Shown here: piece after piece, positions 12,101 through 24,100 of the stretch
How the letters are laid out: the number at the start of each line of letters is the position of its first letter
How positions within the stretch are numbered: position 1 is the stretch's first letter
NCBI GenBank assembly: GCA_014706295.1
Contig: JACSVZ010000004.1
Coordinates: 90,486,547-90,550,546 of the forward strand
DNA length: 64,000 nt
Source of the DNA: Lycocorax pyrrhopterus obiensis
Taxonomy: Eukaryota; Chordata; Aves; Passeriformes; Paradisaeidae
Direction: 5' to 3'
The notes under the pieces: model-generated
The model's input: only the letters and a program-made list of their open reading frames with translations
Database searches by the model: none
Told to the model about the DNA's origin: nothing
Made by a program: the position numbers and the translations under genes

Positions 12101-15100
12101 ACTATGACAACTAGAAAAGAAAGTAAAATGCCTGAATCCATCTTCTAATGCACTTAGAATGGAAATACTGTTCCAGTATGACAATAAATTCAGTATTCCA
12201 TTCTTGCTAAATAGCTTAAAACAAGTATGTTCTGGTTGATTTTTGCTTTCCTAAAAGCTATGCTTTTATGCATCACCAAAAAACACCCATTCCTTCAGCA
12301 TATCCCCACTACTTTATCTCAGAAAGAGTCACAGGATAATAACCTGTAACTTCACAAAAGCAGTAATTGAAGCATTTATACCCCACTTCATGGAAAAGAA
12401 GGAATCATTTATGATACAAATAAAACAAGCACACATATATCCACAGTACAGACAGCTACTAATAAACTGAACTAAAAAAGATTGTTCCTTCCTTCTTACT
12501 GAATGTCTTCTACAGTTCTTTTCAGAAATTTCTATTGTACGATGCAAATATATGAATGAAATAGACTGGGATTTTCCTTAAAACAAGGAATACGTTGGAC
12601 CCATTCAATAGCACATCTTGAAATGTGTCATAGTTGGAAGCACTGCTGTATAAGGACGTGGTCCCTTTCTTTACACAGGAGTAATTCCTTACTTCTAGGA
12701 TAAATTAAAAGTTGAATTTTTCCATGCAGAAAATGTGCATGAGACTTTACTACTAATTTCCTATAGTAGGAAATTATTATTTCCTACGCTGCCACAGAAC
12801 ACCAACACTGCTGAGGCTAGTTCAGTGTGCTGCCCATTCCAGCACACAGCGGTTAAACTGATGAGCCTGTTCAGTCCCAGAGGTGGGTGACATCTCACAT
12901 TTACCACTAGAATGACCCCATGTGGTTGAGCTCTACAGGAAAAAAAACAGTATAGGTGTCTCTTTGGTCTCTGTGGTAGAGATTGCGCAAGGCCCAGAAA
13001 TTGACTCTTCCATTTCCATTATACTTTCCTACTTTCCTTACCTTGTTCAGGTAACGTTCATTCATTGCTTTTGCTATTTGTTTTATTTCACAGCGCTGAT
13101 CTGCATCCCTTTTCCTTTCATTTAACTTCTCTGCCAGTGTCTCGAGTTCTGTAAGAGCCATCTGTAGAGGTAATCTGTCAGGATGTCCTTTATTAGTGTT
13201 CTTCAACATATCCTGAGGGGTAATTACAAAACAAAACAAAAATCAGATTTACTTTCGAAGTCAGGTTCCAAAAATCACAGGATGTACGGTTACAACTCCA
13301 TTCTTTACTTGAGTACTACTAAAAGATAAGACCAATAAACACCTAATGAATATTCAGACAGCACGTTGCTTACCTTCCTGAACATCTTAGTAATTCTTTA
13401 AAAATATACTGAATAGGATCACATACAGCTTATTTACAGAACAAAATTACAGAGAAGAGACATAATATTAAACAATCTGGCAATCAGTATTATACTACAA
13501 TACGTATGTGTCTGTGAACAATGATTTAAAATGAAACTTTTTTGATATTTAATGCCATAATATTATATTATCTTTATTACTGTTATTATTCCTTGTTAAC
13601 ACATGGACAGCATACTCATTCTAAAGTGGGAGACATTACTTCATTAAGGTCACAACAGCTCCTCCAAGTCTTTCTCTTTTGTAGGCATACAGTTGGAACA
13701 ATTTGAATTATAGTTCGTCTCCATTCCCAGAGCACTTAAAATCCCTATATATTCACTCTGTCTTCCTGCCACAGTAAACTTCATTATTCATTCCTACCCC
13801 TCAAAAACTCTCACCACGTGCTTCCCCCACAACTAGCTCTGCTCCTTTACCCACAGTAATCCCCAGACCTGCATCCCAAAGCTGTCCTCCTCTGCGCACC
13901 TGCAAACACAGCTAACACATGGTGCTTACTGGGGTAGATGTGCTGTAGTCTGGAAGGGATCACAGAGTAAATTTGTCTGGAGCAGGTCTACACTGGGGAA
14001 CTGTGCTCCTCCTGCAGCTTGACTACCTGTTGAGATGAGACCCAAGGACTCCCTGTCAAATCCATAGTTTCCATGGGAAGAGAAACAAGATGCTGCAGGT
14101 CCGAAGGAAGCTGCAACATACTCTAGCAGGTCCTGTGAGCCAAGTAGTCAAGAGAGTGTACTGTTGTTCTGCATCTCACATATATTCTAAACTATCCAAG
14201 GCACAAATTTAATCCTCTTGGGTTTTTTTTAAGTGGAAAGTAATGCCACTAAGTTCCTAGTCATGTTTTGAAGTCTTATTAGCTAACAAACTGATATGAA
14301 CAAGTAGCATATTTGAACTACACCTTTACTAAAAAATTATTTATAAGCTGTATCTTACTTAGCAAGTAATCTATAGTAAATCTAGTTTACTAAGATTTTC
14401 CTGCAGTGCCCTAACTGCCCATCCCTGCAATCAGACTATGAGAGCAGCATGTTTAATGCACTGAAATTTTTTCTTTATTTCCCCATGATCTAGTGGTCAC
14501 TTTCACTGCAGCATGGTCCTCTAGCAGAAGACAGCTACCATGTAATCCCAAAGGTTACACGCAAGAATGTAACAGGAGCCTCCCTTTGGTAAACATTATT
14601 TACCTGCAATAGTAGGATGAACTGTGGAAAACGTTGGATAGGTTTCATCATTAAACCATACAGCGTAATGCGATCAGGGCTTGACTCCTGACACTGCTGC
14701 AATACAAGAAAGACACATTTACTACCATGAGCACATTTCCACCAGCTACAGAATGAAAGGAAAACATTTCCTAAAAGTTCTTCTATATTGCTTACATTAA
14801 TTATAATAGGAAGACTGTAAAGATTCCATTTACTATCAAGATTCAATTTAAAAATATTAAATCTTTTTAAAAAAACCATCACTATTAAAATGATGGCCTG
14901 TTACTGAACTGAAATCTCCTCCTTAAATAAACACCGCTGGGCTAAAGCCACACCAGCAATGCAGCATCCATAAACCTAAAAACCTACCTATAGGTTTTTA
15001 AGAGGAAATCTAAGAAAAACAACATAATCTCAGTGCTACACAAACAGAGCTTTTGATCTTCTTTATTAGAAAAAACTAAGGGGAAAAAATGTTGATTTAT

Positions 15101-18100
15101 GTTTGGAAAGAAAAATGTTAGAATCCATTATTTCAGTTACCAGGAATGGCAGATAAAACCAGACAAATTTCTTTTGCATGTGCAAAAAAGCCAGAAACGG
15201 CCAGAAATAGGAAGATTAGAGGAAATATTCAATATTAAAAACAAAGCAAATCAAAATTATATTAAACTGGTGTTGTGCTTAAATTGCTATTTATTGCTAC
15301 AACTATCAGCTTCACAACAATTTATTTCCGTAGTTATCTCCACAAACATCTGTTTTTTTTCCAAACAGCAGTAGAGAAAATTCTGATCTCCATCGCTGGT
15401 GGGCAAAAAAAAAAAGGGAAGGTAAAGAAGTGTCATCTGTCGTTACAGTTTGGCTGTGGTTCTGCAAGCAGAACCAGTGTGGCACTGACAAGCAGTGATG
15501 AGAGGTGTGGATTACGTCTCCATTGGAAAAACATGCTTTTAACAGTAGAAGGATGATGTGACTACACGCTCACTAGAGAGTCTGATCTTCATGGTGCTTA
15601 AGGCTTCCAGAATATCATCCTGCATAGAGTTGTCCACACTCCAAAAAGTCATTAGCTAATTTTAAGACTTGAAGACAAACCCCTGCCACCGTTCTCTAGG
15701 CAATGTAAGATTAGCACTAGACACCCAATTTTAGTGCTTTGTGGACCACTGTAGCAGACCTGACAGGATGACAGCTCTGAGGGCCACAGCTCAATCAAGA
15801 ATGCTGAGCTTTCAGACTCTCAGCAACGTCACAGACAGCCCAAAAGCCTTGCAATGGAGTCTATGTACCCTCTGTAAGGTGTCAACCCTAGGGATTCAGA
15901 GCACTTCTACTGCATGTGCCAGGCTCTCCATACACATCATCACAAGCATCATACGCAACAGGGCAGTATGCATTCCGCAAAAAAATCACCAATTTCAACC
16001 CCAAGCCAGAAACGCGATCTTTAAAATACAGGGAAATTGTTGTGGAATGGAAATCCAGCTATACTGCTTCTCACAATACAATAAACAAATTAGATTTAAA
16101 ATAAATTCCAAATTAAAAAGTGGCTTAATATGGTGAACAACTATTTGAAGCTCACCTGATATGGAAGAAACCTAATGTTTAGCCAAATAAAGTAATGCAA
16201 ACACCAATAAACTGATTTGAACAACAAGAAAACTACTGTGCACTTCAAAATACATCCTAGATCTAAACAACACATTACTATGCCAAAAACACAGTACTGG
16301 AAGGGAATCCTCTGCAGTCTTTTTGTGCCAAACCCATAAAACAAACCCTAAGTCCACAAAATCAATGAGACAATATACAGTATCAGCAGCCCAATTTCCT
16401 CCCAACTTATAACTCATACTTTCTTATTTATACCATATGCACAACTGTTTTAAGATTGAATGAACTAACCTTTAAGAAGTCTAAAAAGGCAGGTTTGGTG
16501 GCACAAGATTTCTTGAGAATCCCAACAGCTGTACTGAAGTTGTTTACATATTCACTGTATGCATCCAATACCATAGATTTAGAAAACTGAAAAGAAAAAA
16601 GGGTAAATCTTAACTATAAATACAAAAGACCTCTGCCAGCACAGCCATATAGACTTCTGACTGTTAGGGACTTGCCTTGCTCAGAACTAAGGGCTTTGCT
16701 TGGCCTAGTGCTAGATATACAGAAATACTGGTAATACCCAAAATAATCTTTCTGCAGAAGACAGGTTGGAAACAGAAAGATATAACAGCTGTGAATTTCA
16801 AGAAATGCATTTACAGATATTGCTTCATCGTGGCTAGAACACCAGGGCACAACCTGAGGACTATGGGCAATCAAAGGGCATCCACCGCGATTTGAAGTGG
16901 CAGCTGAGATCCCCTGCTCATCTCACTGCCTGCCTTCCAGGTTAAGTGAATCAGCAAAGTCCCAGGGCCTTCACATCCTGACTTCAGCTATTAAGGACTT
17001 ACCAAAAAAGCAGACAGATTGTGTGGCCTGCAAACAGTCATGGGAATGGTAAGATCAATGCCCATTGCCTTCTTGGTAATTTTATCCCTCTCTTTTGCAG
17101 AGCTGGTCTCACTAAGATTACCTAACTTGCTTCAGTCACAAGAAGACAGATTTGCTTGAAACAACAAATCTTTAGTAACTATTTCATTTTGGGTGAACTG
17201 TGATCAGATCCCAGCTCTCTTACAGCAGGCATGAAAATGTGGTGATTTCCAGCACTTGGGTGGCAACAAAACAAAGCACTCAAGCCAGAAGGCAGGCAGC
17301 CTTTTCCAGCCACACTTTCATGGTGAAAAATCTCTTTCTATCAACCAAGGCCACTTCTTGTTTTCTCTAATTTAAAGCAGTACCTAATTCTGCCCTTTAC
17401 TGAATGGATTTCCATTAATGATGGGATAGTGTTTTACAAATATTCTTTACCAGTGCCCCATCTCAGTTCAAACTCAGGAATTCAGGACATTACCTACTGT
17501 GGTTTCTTCCTATTTGCACACTAGTAGGTATGACTACACACTTTTTAAGAGATGCTGAGCCTCAGTCTCACCTTAAGTTTGGCGGGTTTGTGAATCTCTA
17601 ATTTCTCATAAAAATAAACTGTTTACTTAAATGTCTGAAAGATTAATCAAAGCCTGAAAACTTTGCTCACAATCCTTTCACATCTGCTAACCAAGCTGAA
17701 GACGTGTGTTGGTGTCAGTTTCCTTATCAGGATAGTACATGCATACTCTTGACAGTTGCCACAGGCATTGGAGAATATGGGAATAAAGCAGCTAAGTTAG
17801 AAAGATATGGAGATGGAAAAAACAAGACTAAAATAAAAACAGATTATCTGTTCTGACACATTTGCTTACTGAAGCAACAAAGACATCACCGATCATTTCA
17901 ACAGAGTCCCACTCAGATACACGACTCGCCAGCGCAATCTGAAACATTGAATGGCACTGAAGAATTTCCTTAATTCGATAAAAGACCATTTTAAGTTTTC
18001 TTTCACTCAGTAATTTTGGTTCCATATCTGAAAGGGGCTTCTCATATTGCTGTGGGGAAAAAAAAAAAAGCAAATTGATTTAAATAAACAAAAAAATGGA

Positions 18101-21100
18101 CTTCTATAAGCAGAAAAACCAACTTATGCAACAGTACACACACACAAAATCACTGAACATTTGGCATGAAGCATCTGTAGCAAAATCTGTGCCAGTCATA
18201 TGACAGATTCTTTAATGATCTTTAATGATTCTTTTTCAAATATTCAAAATTTTAAAATGCAAAAGATATTAAGGTACCTCCAGGATTCTTTTGAGAGCAT
18301 CCACATAATTCTTCTCACTATCAACTACAGAGCCCAAAATATACCTTCTCACAACCTGTTGAAACAACAAAAGTTTTGTCCAAAGTTCTAATCAGGTAAC
18401 ACATTCATCACAGTTGGAAATGGTGACAATAAAATTCTCACATTAATAAAACAAAAAAAATACAAAGCAATTTCAGTACTGGAACTGTAATAAAATATTG
18501 TATGTCTTCAAATATAATTAAATTTACTATTATTCTAAAACTACTTACTTTAAAGAACACAACAATTATTGTATCAATATCTGTAATTTTCTTCTGACTG
18601 TTGTAATTCCAAGCTTTACTTTTGAAACTTGTGTTTTGACTTTGGCATTTAACAATGCTCTCAGGCACCTGGTGCAATTTTTAGGGCTGTCCTGTGCAGG
18701 GCCAGGAGTTGGACTTCAATGATCCTACTGATCTTTCAAACCACGACATTCTATAATCCTATGCACCTTAAATGTATATATGTAGGCATTAATGGAAACA
18801 ATTATAGGTATAAGATGATGTTGACTACTTCAGTGATTTGCTACAATAAAAATAGGTAACAAGTTTTCAAAAACCACTCCTAAATTTTATTTTTAATAGG
18901 TTTTATAAATTTATTAGGAGCAAAATGAAGGGCAAACAAGCAAATACTAATTGCCTTTTAAAGTTAAGGCCATATAAACTGTACCACTGAGAAACTATCC
19001 AAGTCAGCATTCTCTTCTGGGCATTACCATGCATAAGTAAAAACCCCCGTCTCATCTATATTTATATGCATTGACAGAGTTGTAAGAGCTTCGGGAAATG
19101 CTACCATATTTCATGTTAATAAACTACAGGCTATTTATCACACCTCCTTCTCCACCTTCTGCTTCTGTAATTCAGCTGAAACGAACGTGCGGGTGGCAGG
19201 ACAGGAAGGACTGGAGAACTGATCTGGTTTAGAATTTAAGCTTCTTGCCATCAATTAGATTTCTTGTTGGTTATAAGGATTTGTTTTCACTCAAATCCAT
19301 TTCCTAATCCAGCTCATCTCAGAGTTTTCAAAAGGGGAACTATGAGGGAGAAGGCAGCACAGGGGTAGGATCAAACCACTTTCCATAACTATAAGAGAAG
19401 GCAAAACTGCTCATTTTGCTATTTTAAGATAGCCTAAATGACCATGAAGCTCAAACCTCAGGCTTGCTTCTTTCTGCTCCAGAACCCCATAGCCTCCTGC
19501 CTCCTTTACCATGACTGCCTTTAAATTCTCCACACTTGTATTTTGCATTATTAAATGCAGGTTGTGCGAGAATTTTCTTTCAAGTACTGGCATTTCAAAG
19601 AAGGACCTCAAAATTATCTGAGGCTTTGCTTAAAGATATATACAGTAAAATTAGTTGTGTCTAATCTGTGTTTAGAATGGATTTAGCAGTGTCTTATTTG
19701 GTACAGTGGATCAGCTTCTCTGGTGAAGAATACTAATCCTACTTTTAGTCACAGTTCATTCCTCGGAAAAGAATAAACATCTGTAGAAATAAAAATTTCA
19801 GGCTATATAATACACAAAACGAATATTTATTAGTGGCTTCAGCTTATTGCGATAGATATGAGCCCCAGCCTCAGTACGTGCAGGCACCAGGATTTAAACA
19901 GAAGCCATCGTGCCACCTGCTGTTTGAAGCCAGCATGTCCACAGAGCAGCTCTGCTGTGACAGGGCAGCTGGGCTGGAAGGGGTCCTGGCCCGGTGTGCC
20001 CAGGGCTGTGACCCCCTCCCACAGCCAGGACTATGCTGGCCCCCCCGAGCTGCTCCGGTGTTCCTGTGCACCCCAGCCCACCAGAGCCCGGCTGACCAGC
20101 AGCCAGCCTCCCACACACAGCTGCTGCAGCCCTCCAGTTCAGCGTCACCTCCAGATGCGCACTGCAGCTGCCATCCAGATTACTCATACAGGCTTCAAAT
20201 GCCACAGGGCCGTGCCTGCTCCTGAGGGACAGCACTACCACTGACCACCCGCTGCACGCTGTACCACGGACTACACTGAGCGGGACGTCCTCATCTGTTT
20301 TCCACCCACCATTTTAGTCCACCCATACAGACTGTATCTTATCCACAGGAGTACAGGAATACTACAGGAGACAGCTGAAAGCCCTGTTAAGGCAGAGGTA
20401 AGTGACACAATTTGCTCCCCTCTGCCCACAAGCCAGTCACCTCAAAGGGGCTCCAGCTGGTCAGGCACAAATGGACTCTGGTCCATCTATGCTGATTTTT
20501 CCCACTCACCCTCCTGTCCTACTGAACCCAGACATTGCTCCCAAGAGCATGTGCTCCATCACTTTTGTTGGCAGTGAGGTCAGGACAGACTCAGTCCTCC
20601 TTCTTGTGGGTAAGAGCGTGACACTTTTTCCCAGTCTTCTGATCACTGTGATTTTAGATGACCGAGAAAGGCCTTACCTGCAGCACCCTGAAATCCATCC
20701 CATCTGGTCCCACAGACACCTGTATGCCCAAATGGCCTCAGCTCCCCCAAGTGCAGATTAGGCTTCGCCCCAGCAGACCCGCCTCTGGGCTCCTGGGCTG
20801 AGTCTTGAGGACAAGCCTCACCAGGAAAACCTGAGGCAAAGGTAGCACAGTCTTTGACTCTTTCTCACCGAGTCCGTGCCCCACCAAGCAGCATGTCATG
20901 TTTTTATCAGCTTCCATTTGTTGCCAATGTACATATAACAAACTCCTCACTGCTGCCCCTCACACCTCACTAGCTCCAGCTGAGCTTTGGCGTTCCTAAC
21001 TCCATTCCTGCCCACTTGGACAGCTCCTCCTGGGCAGATGAGCAATATAGGTCATGACTCACACAACTATTACTAGTTTGTCCAAACTATAAGCACTCTG

Positions 21101-24100
21101 GGTTTTTTTTGCAAAAGGGTAAACTTATTTATACAAAACTACCCCAGTGAAACTCAAATTCCTATTTGCAAAGAAGGAAAGAGCATCCAGACTGATGCTG
21201 AAATCTCACATTACAATAAAATCTTACAGTAATGGAACACAGTTTGGTAGTTGCATTGTTACAAGATTAGCACTTCATTGTGTTAAATACATGAGAAAAG
21301 TAAACCTCACCCAAGTAAAAGGTAAAACAAACAAACAAAAACCCCTGAAAATATGCAGCCCTCTCCTCAGCTGCCCCTTAGTTTGTTTTTTTGCTCATTT
21401 TCTGAAGGTACTGACCAACTAACTCATGACTTGACACCACAAGAAGATAAAAACTCTCATACAGTTATTAGTTGTCATAACAATACAGTAACATGAACCC
21501 ACGGGATTTATTTTCAGCCAAAATTTCTTAACTGATGGTGATTTTGGTATTTTTGAAGTGATTTCCACAGTGACCATACAGTTTGAGGCGGAGAACAGCA
21601 AAATGTATTCTTCTGTAGACTTGATTTTACTGGGAATTATTTTTTTTAACCAAGAAAAACCTTTAGATTCTAAGAGCATACAGGACATTCTCTACATTTA
21701 AAATGGAAATCCCAGAGCACCTGGAGCAACATCTTCTGATTCAATAAAAATGCTTTAACTCTCTTCTTTTTTTAACTTAAAATCATCACATTTAGCTTAA
21801 GTGTTCAGATAGTGAAACAATATAGTTCTTACAGATAATTTTATAATGCACACCAGCATTTTGCATCTCTGGGTGAACTCAGGATTGATGCAACAATATG
21901 CACACACACCAATTTTCAAAAAACTACTTACTCAGTTCTGAATTTGATGTCCACTTTAGTAAAATGCCAATATGTTTGAAGACCAAAGGCACCTAAGAGC
22001 CATTGGTGTAGCGCAGAAGGGGAGAAAAAAGAGGCAGAAGACCATATTTCCCAAAGCTTACTACCTGCTGCTGTGATAATCCTTCAGGCATAGGAGTCAT
22101 AATTGCTTCGGTATGCATACAGTCCACATCAATAAATAAATTTAGCTCTTCTTCTTCCAGACATGATGATGATCTGTGATCTACAAATAAATAACCAAAA
22201 TGTCAGCTTCCACATGTGGATTGAAAGAAGAAAAAAGAAAAAAAGTACCCAAAAAAGCAAAGATCCAAGCACGGCAGTTATAAATTTTCACTTACCAAAC
22301 AAAAGAAATTTCCCGGCACTTCTGTATCATCTGTGAAATCACATACATACCACCACCAATAGGCACTCTAATACAGAACATCCTTCAAAGGCATCCTAAT
22401 ATCCCACAGCTGGAGACAGCCTAAGCATCTTTTGCTTGACCTCTACTCCCTTCTCTCAGCCAGGAGAATGGGGGTGACCAGAGGGCAGAACATGACAACT
22501 TGGTTTATTAAAGCATTGCAGCTCCAGGGCCAGCAGTTTTAAAATAAATGATCCCTGGGAAGAAACTGAACACACCCATAATACTATCCAGCTAAAAAAA
22601 ATTCCATACACCCTTCCACAACTGAACAAAAGTCGCCAAATTCACCAAAATGTTTGCTTTCATCAGCAAGGAGTGAGGGATTCTGCATTGCTCTGTGGAT
22701 AATATTACTGAAAAAGCACCACCGAAGTGCACTGATAGGTGGCAGCACACAGCCAGCCAAACAAGCAGACAGGAGGAAAGGAGACATAAAGAAAGAACAG
22801 TATGGGAAACTGTCTTAGAACAAAAAGAGAAATAAACTCATGAGTTTAGTTATCAAATTTGTCACCAGCTATTCGCTGATTTGGAAAGAGGTTATGGGAT
22901 TCAACCATCCACAGATACACGGTGTCTGCAACCTAACTGCTAGAAATGCAAGAAGGAATGCCAGGCCCACTGTAACACTGCCCTGCAGATCATTTTCATC
23001 TGTGCAACTGCAAGAAGTTGAGGATACATTTTTTGATCACTTCATTTTGTGTAAGTAGCTTTCTATATTCAATCTGTAAATTAAGTAAATTGAGAAGCAG
23101 TCAGAGGTCATGACAGGGATGTAAGATGTGCCCTGGCCCATAACAGATAAGATGGAACTTTATGTTACCTCTCTCAATAAAAATATCTTGTTCCACCCTT
23201 GTGGTTTTATCTTCCTAAAATTGTAGTTTTATAAGTTCTGAAGTTACTACCATTTAATTAGTTGGGCAGAAACTCAAGCAGAAATATATACTATCTCTCA
23301 GACTTACCTTGGAAAAAGAAACTAGTTTAATTTACTACCACCTGTCTCTTGAAAAAATTACCTGTGGACAGCTGCTGCCAAGGCTCAGACAAAGGACTGT
23401 CACTTGCTCTCAACTACAGAAAGAACACAAATACTTCTGTGGCTTTTTGATTTTACATCACTTTCTGTTTTCCCAATCCAAATTCAGCTTTCATCAAAAA
23501 TCATCAAACTGATTAAGCAGAACAGTCTTTTCCCCTACTTCCACTCTTAAGCATGGAAAGCATTACTCCTTGCCAATTATGAACGTTTTAAAATAGTCAA
23601 CTACTCCTCCACTGAAAACCATGTCTTAATAGCACATTCTCCTGACATTCGAGAGTTATTTGATGGAGAGACCTGGAAAGACTTAGTAACTGTGCTGATT
23701 TTGGCTGGGGTAGAATTAATTTTCTTCACAGGGGCTAGTATGGAGCTATGTTTTAGATTCGTGCTGAACACAGAGTTGATAATATAGAGATGTTTTTGTT
23801 ATTGCTGAGCAGGGCTTACACAGGCCAAGGCCTTTGCTGCTTTTTGTACTGCCACGCTGATGAGGGGGCTGGAGGTACATGGGAGGATGGGAGGAGATAC
23901 AGCCAGGACAGGTGACCCAAACTGACCAAAGGGATATTCCAGACCATACGACATCATGCTCAGTATACAACGTGGGAGGAAGGAGTAAGGGGAGAGGACG
24001 TTTGGAGTGATGGCGTTTTTGTCCCACGTAACTGCTGTGCGTGATGGGGCCCTGCTCTCCTGGACATGGATAAGCACCTGCCTGCCCTTGGGAAGCAGTG

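Larger units (their letters stand above)
18356..22064 (-). other. ARHGEF10: ARHGEF10 intron between c10 and c11
   Basis: This 3.7 kb intron holds a plus-strand CR1 3' tail (18645-18765), a GC-rich block (19850-20300) and an old minus-strand CR1 piece (about 20500-21040). The rest is AT-rich and unremarkable. Confidence 0.8.

Noticed and set aside
19833..20244. Overlapping frames of 115-130 codons on both strands
   Set aside because: High GC removes stop codons by chance on both strands; no homology, and no splice link to ARHGEF10.
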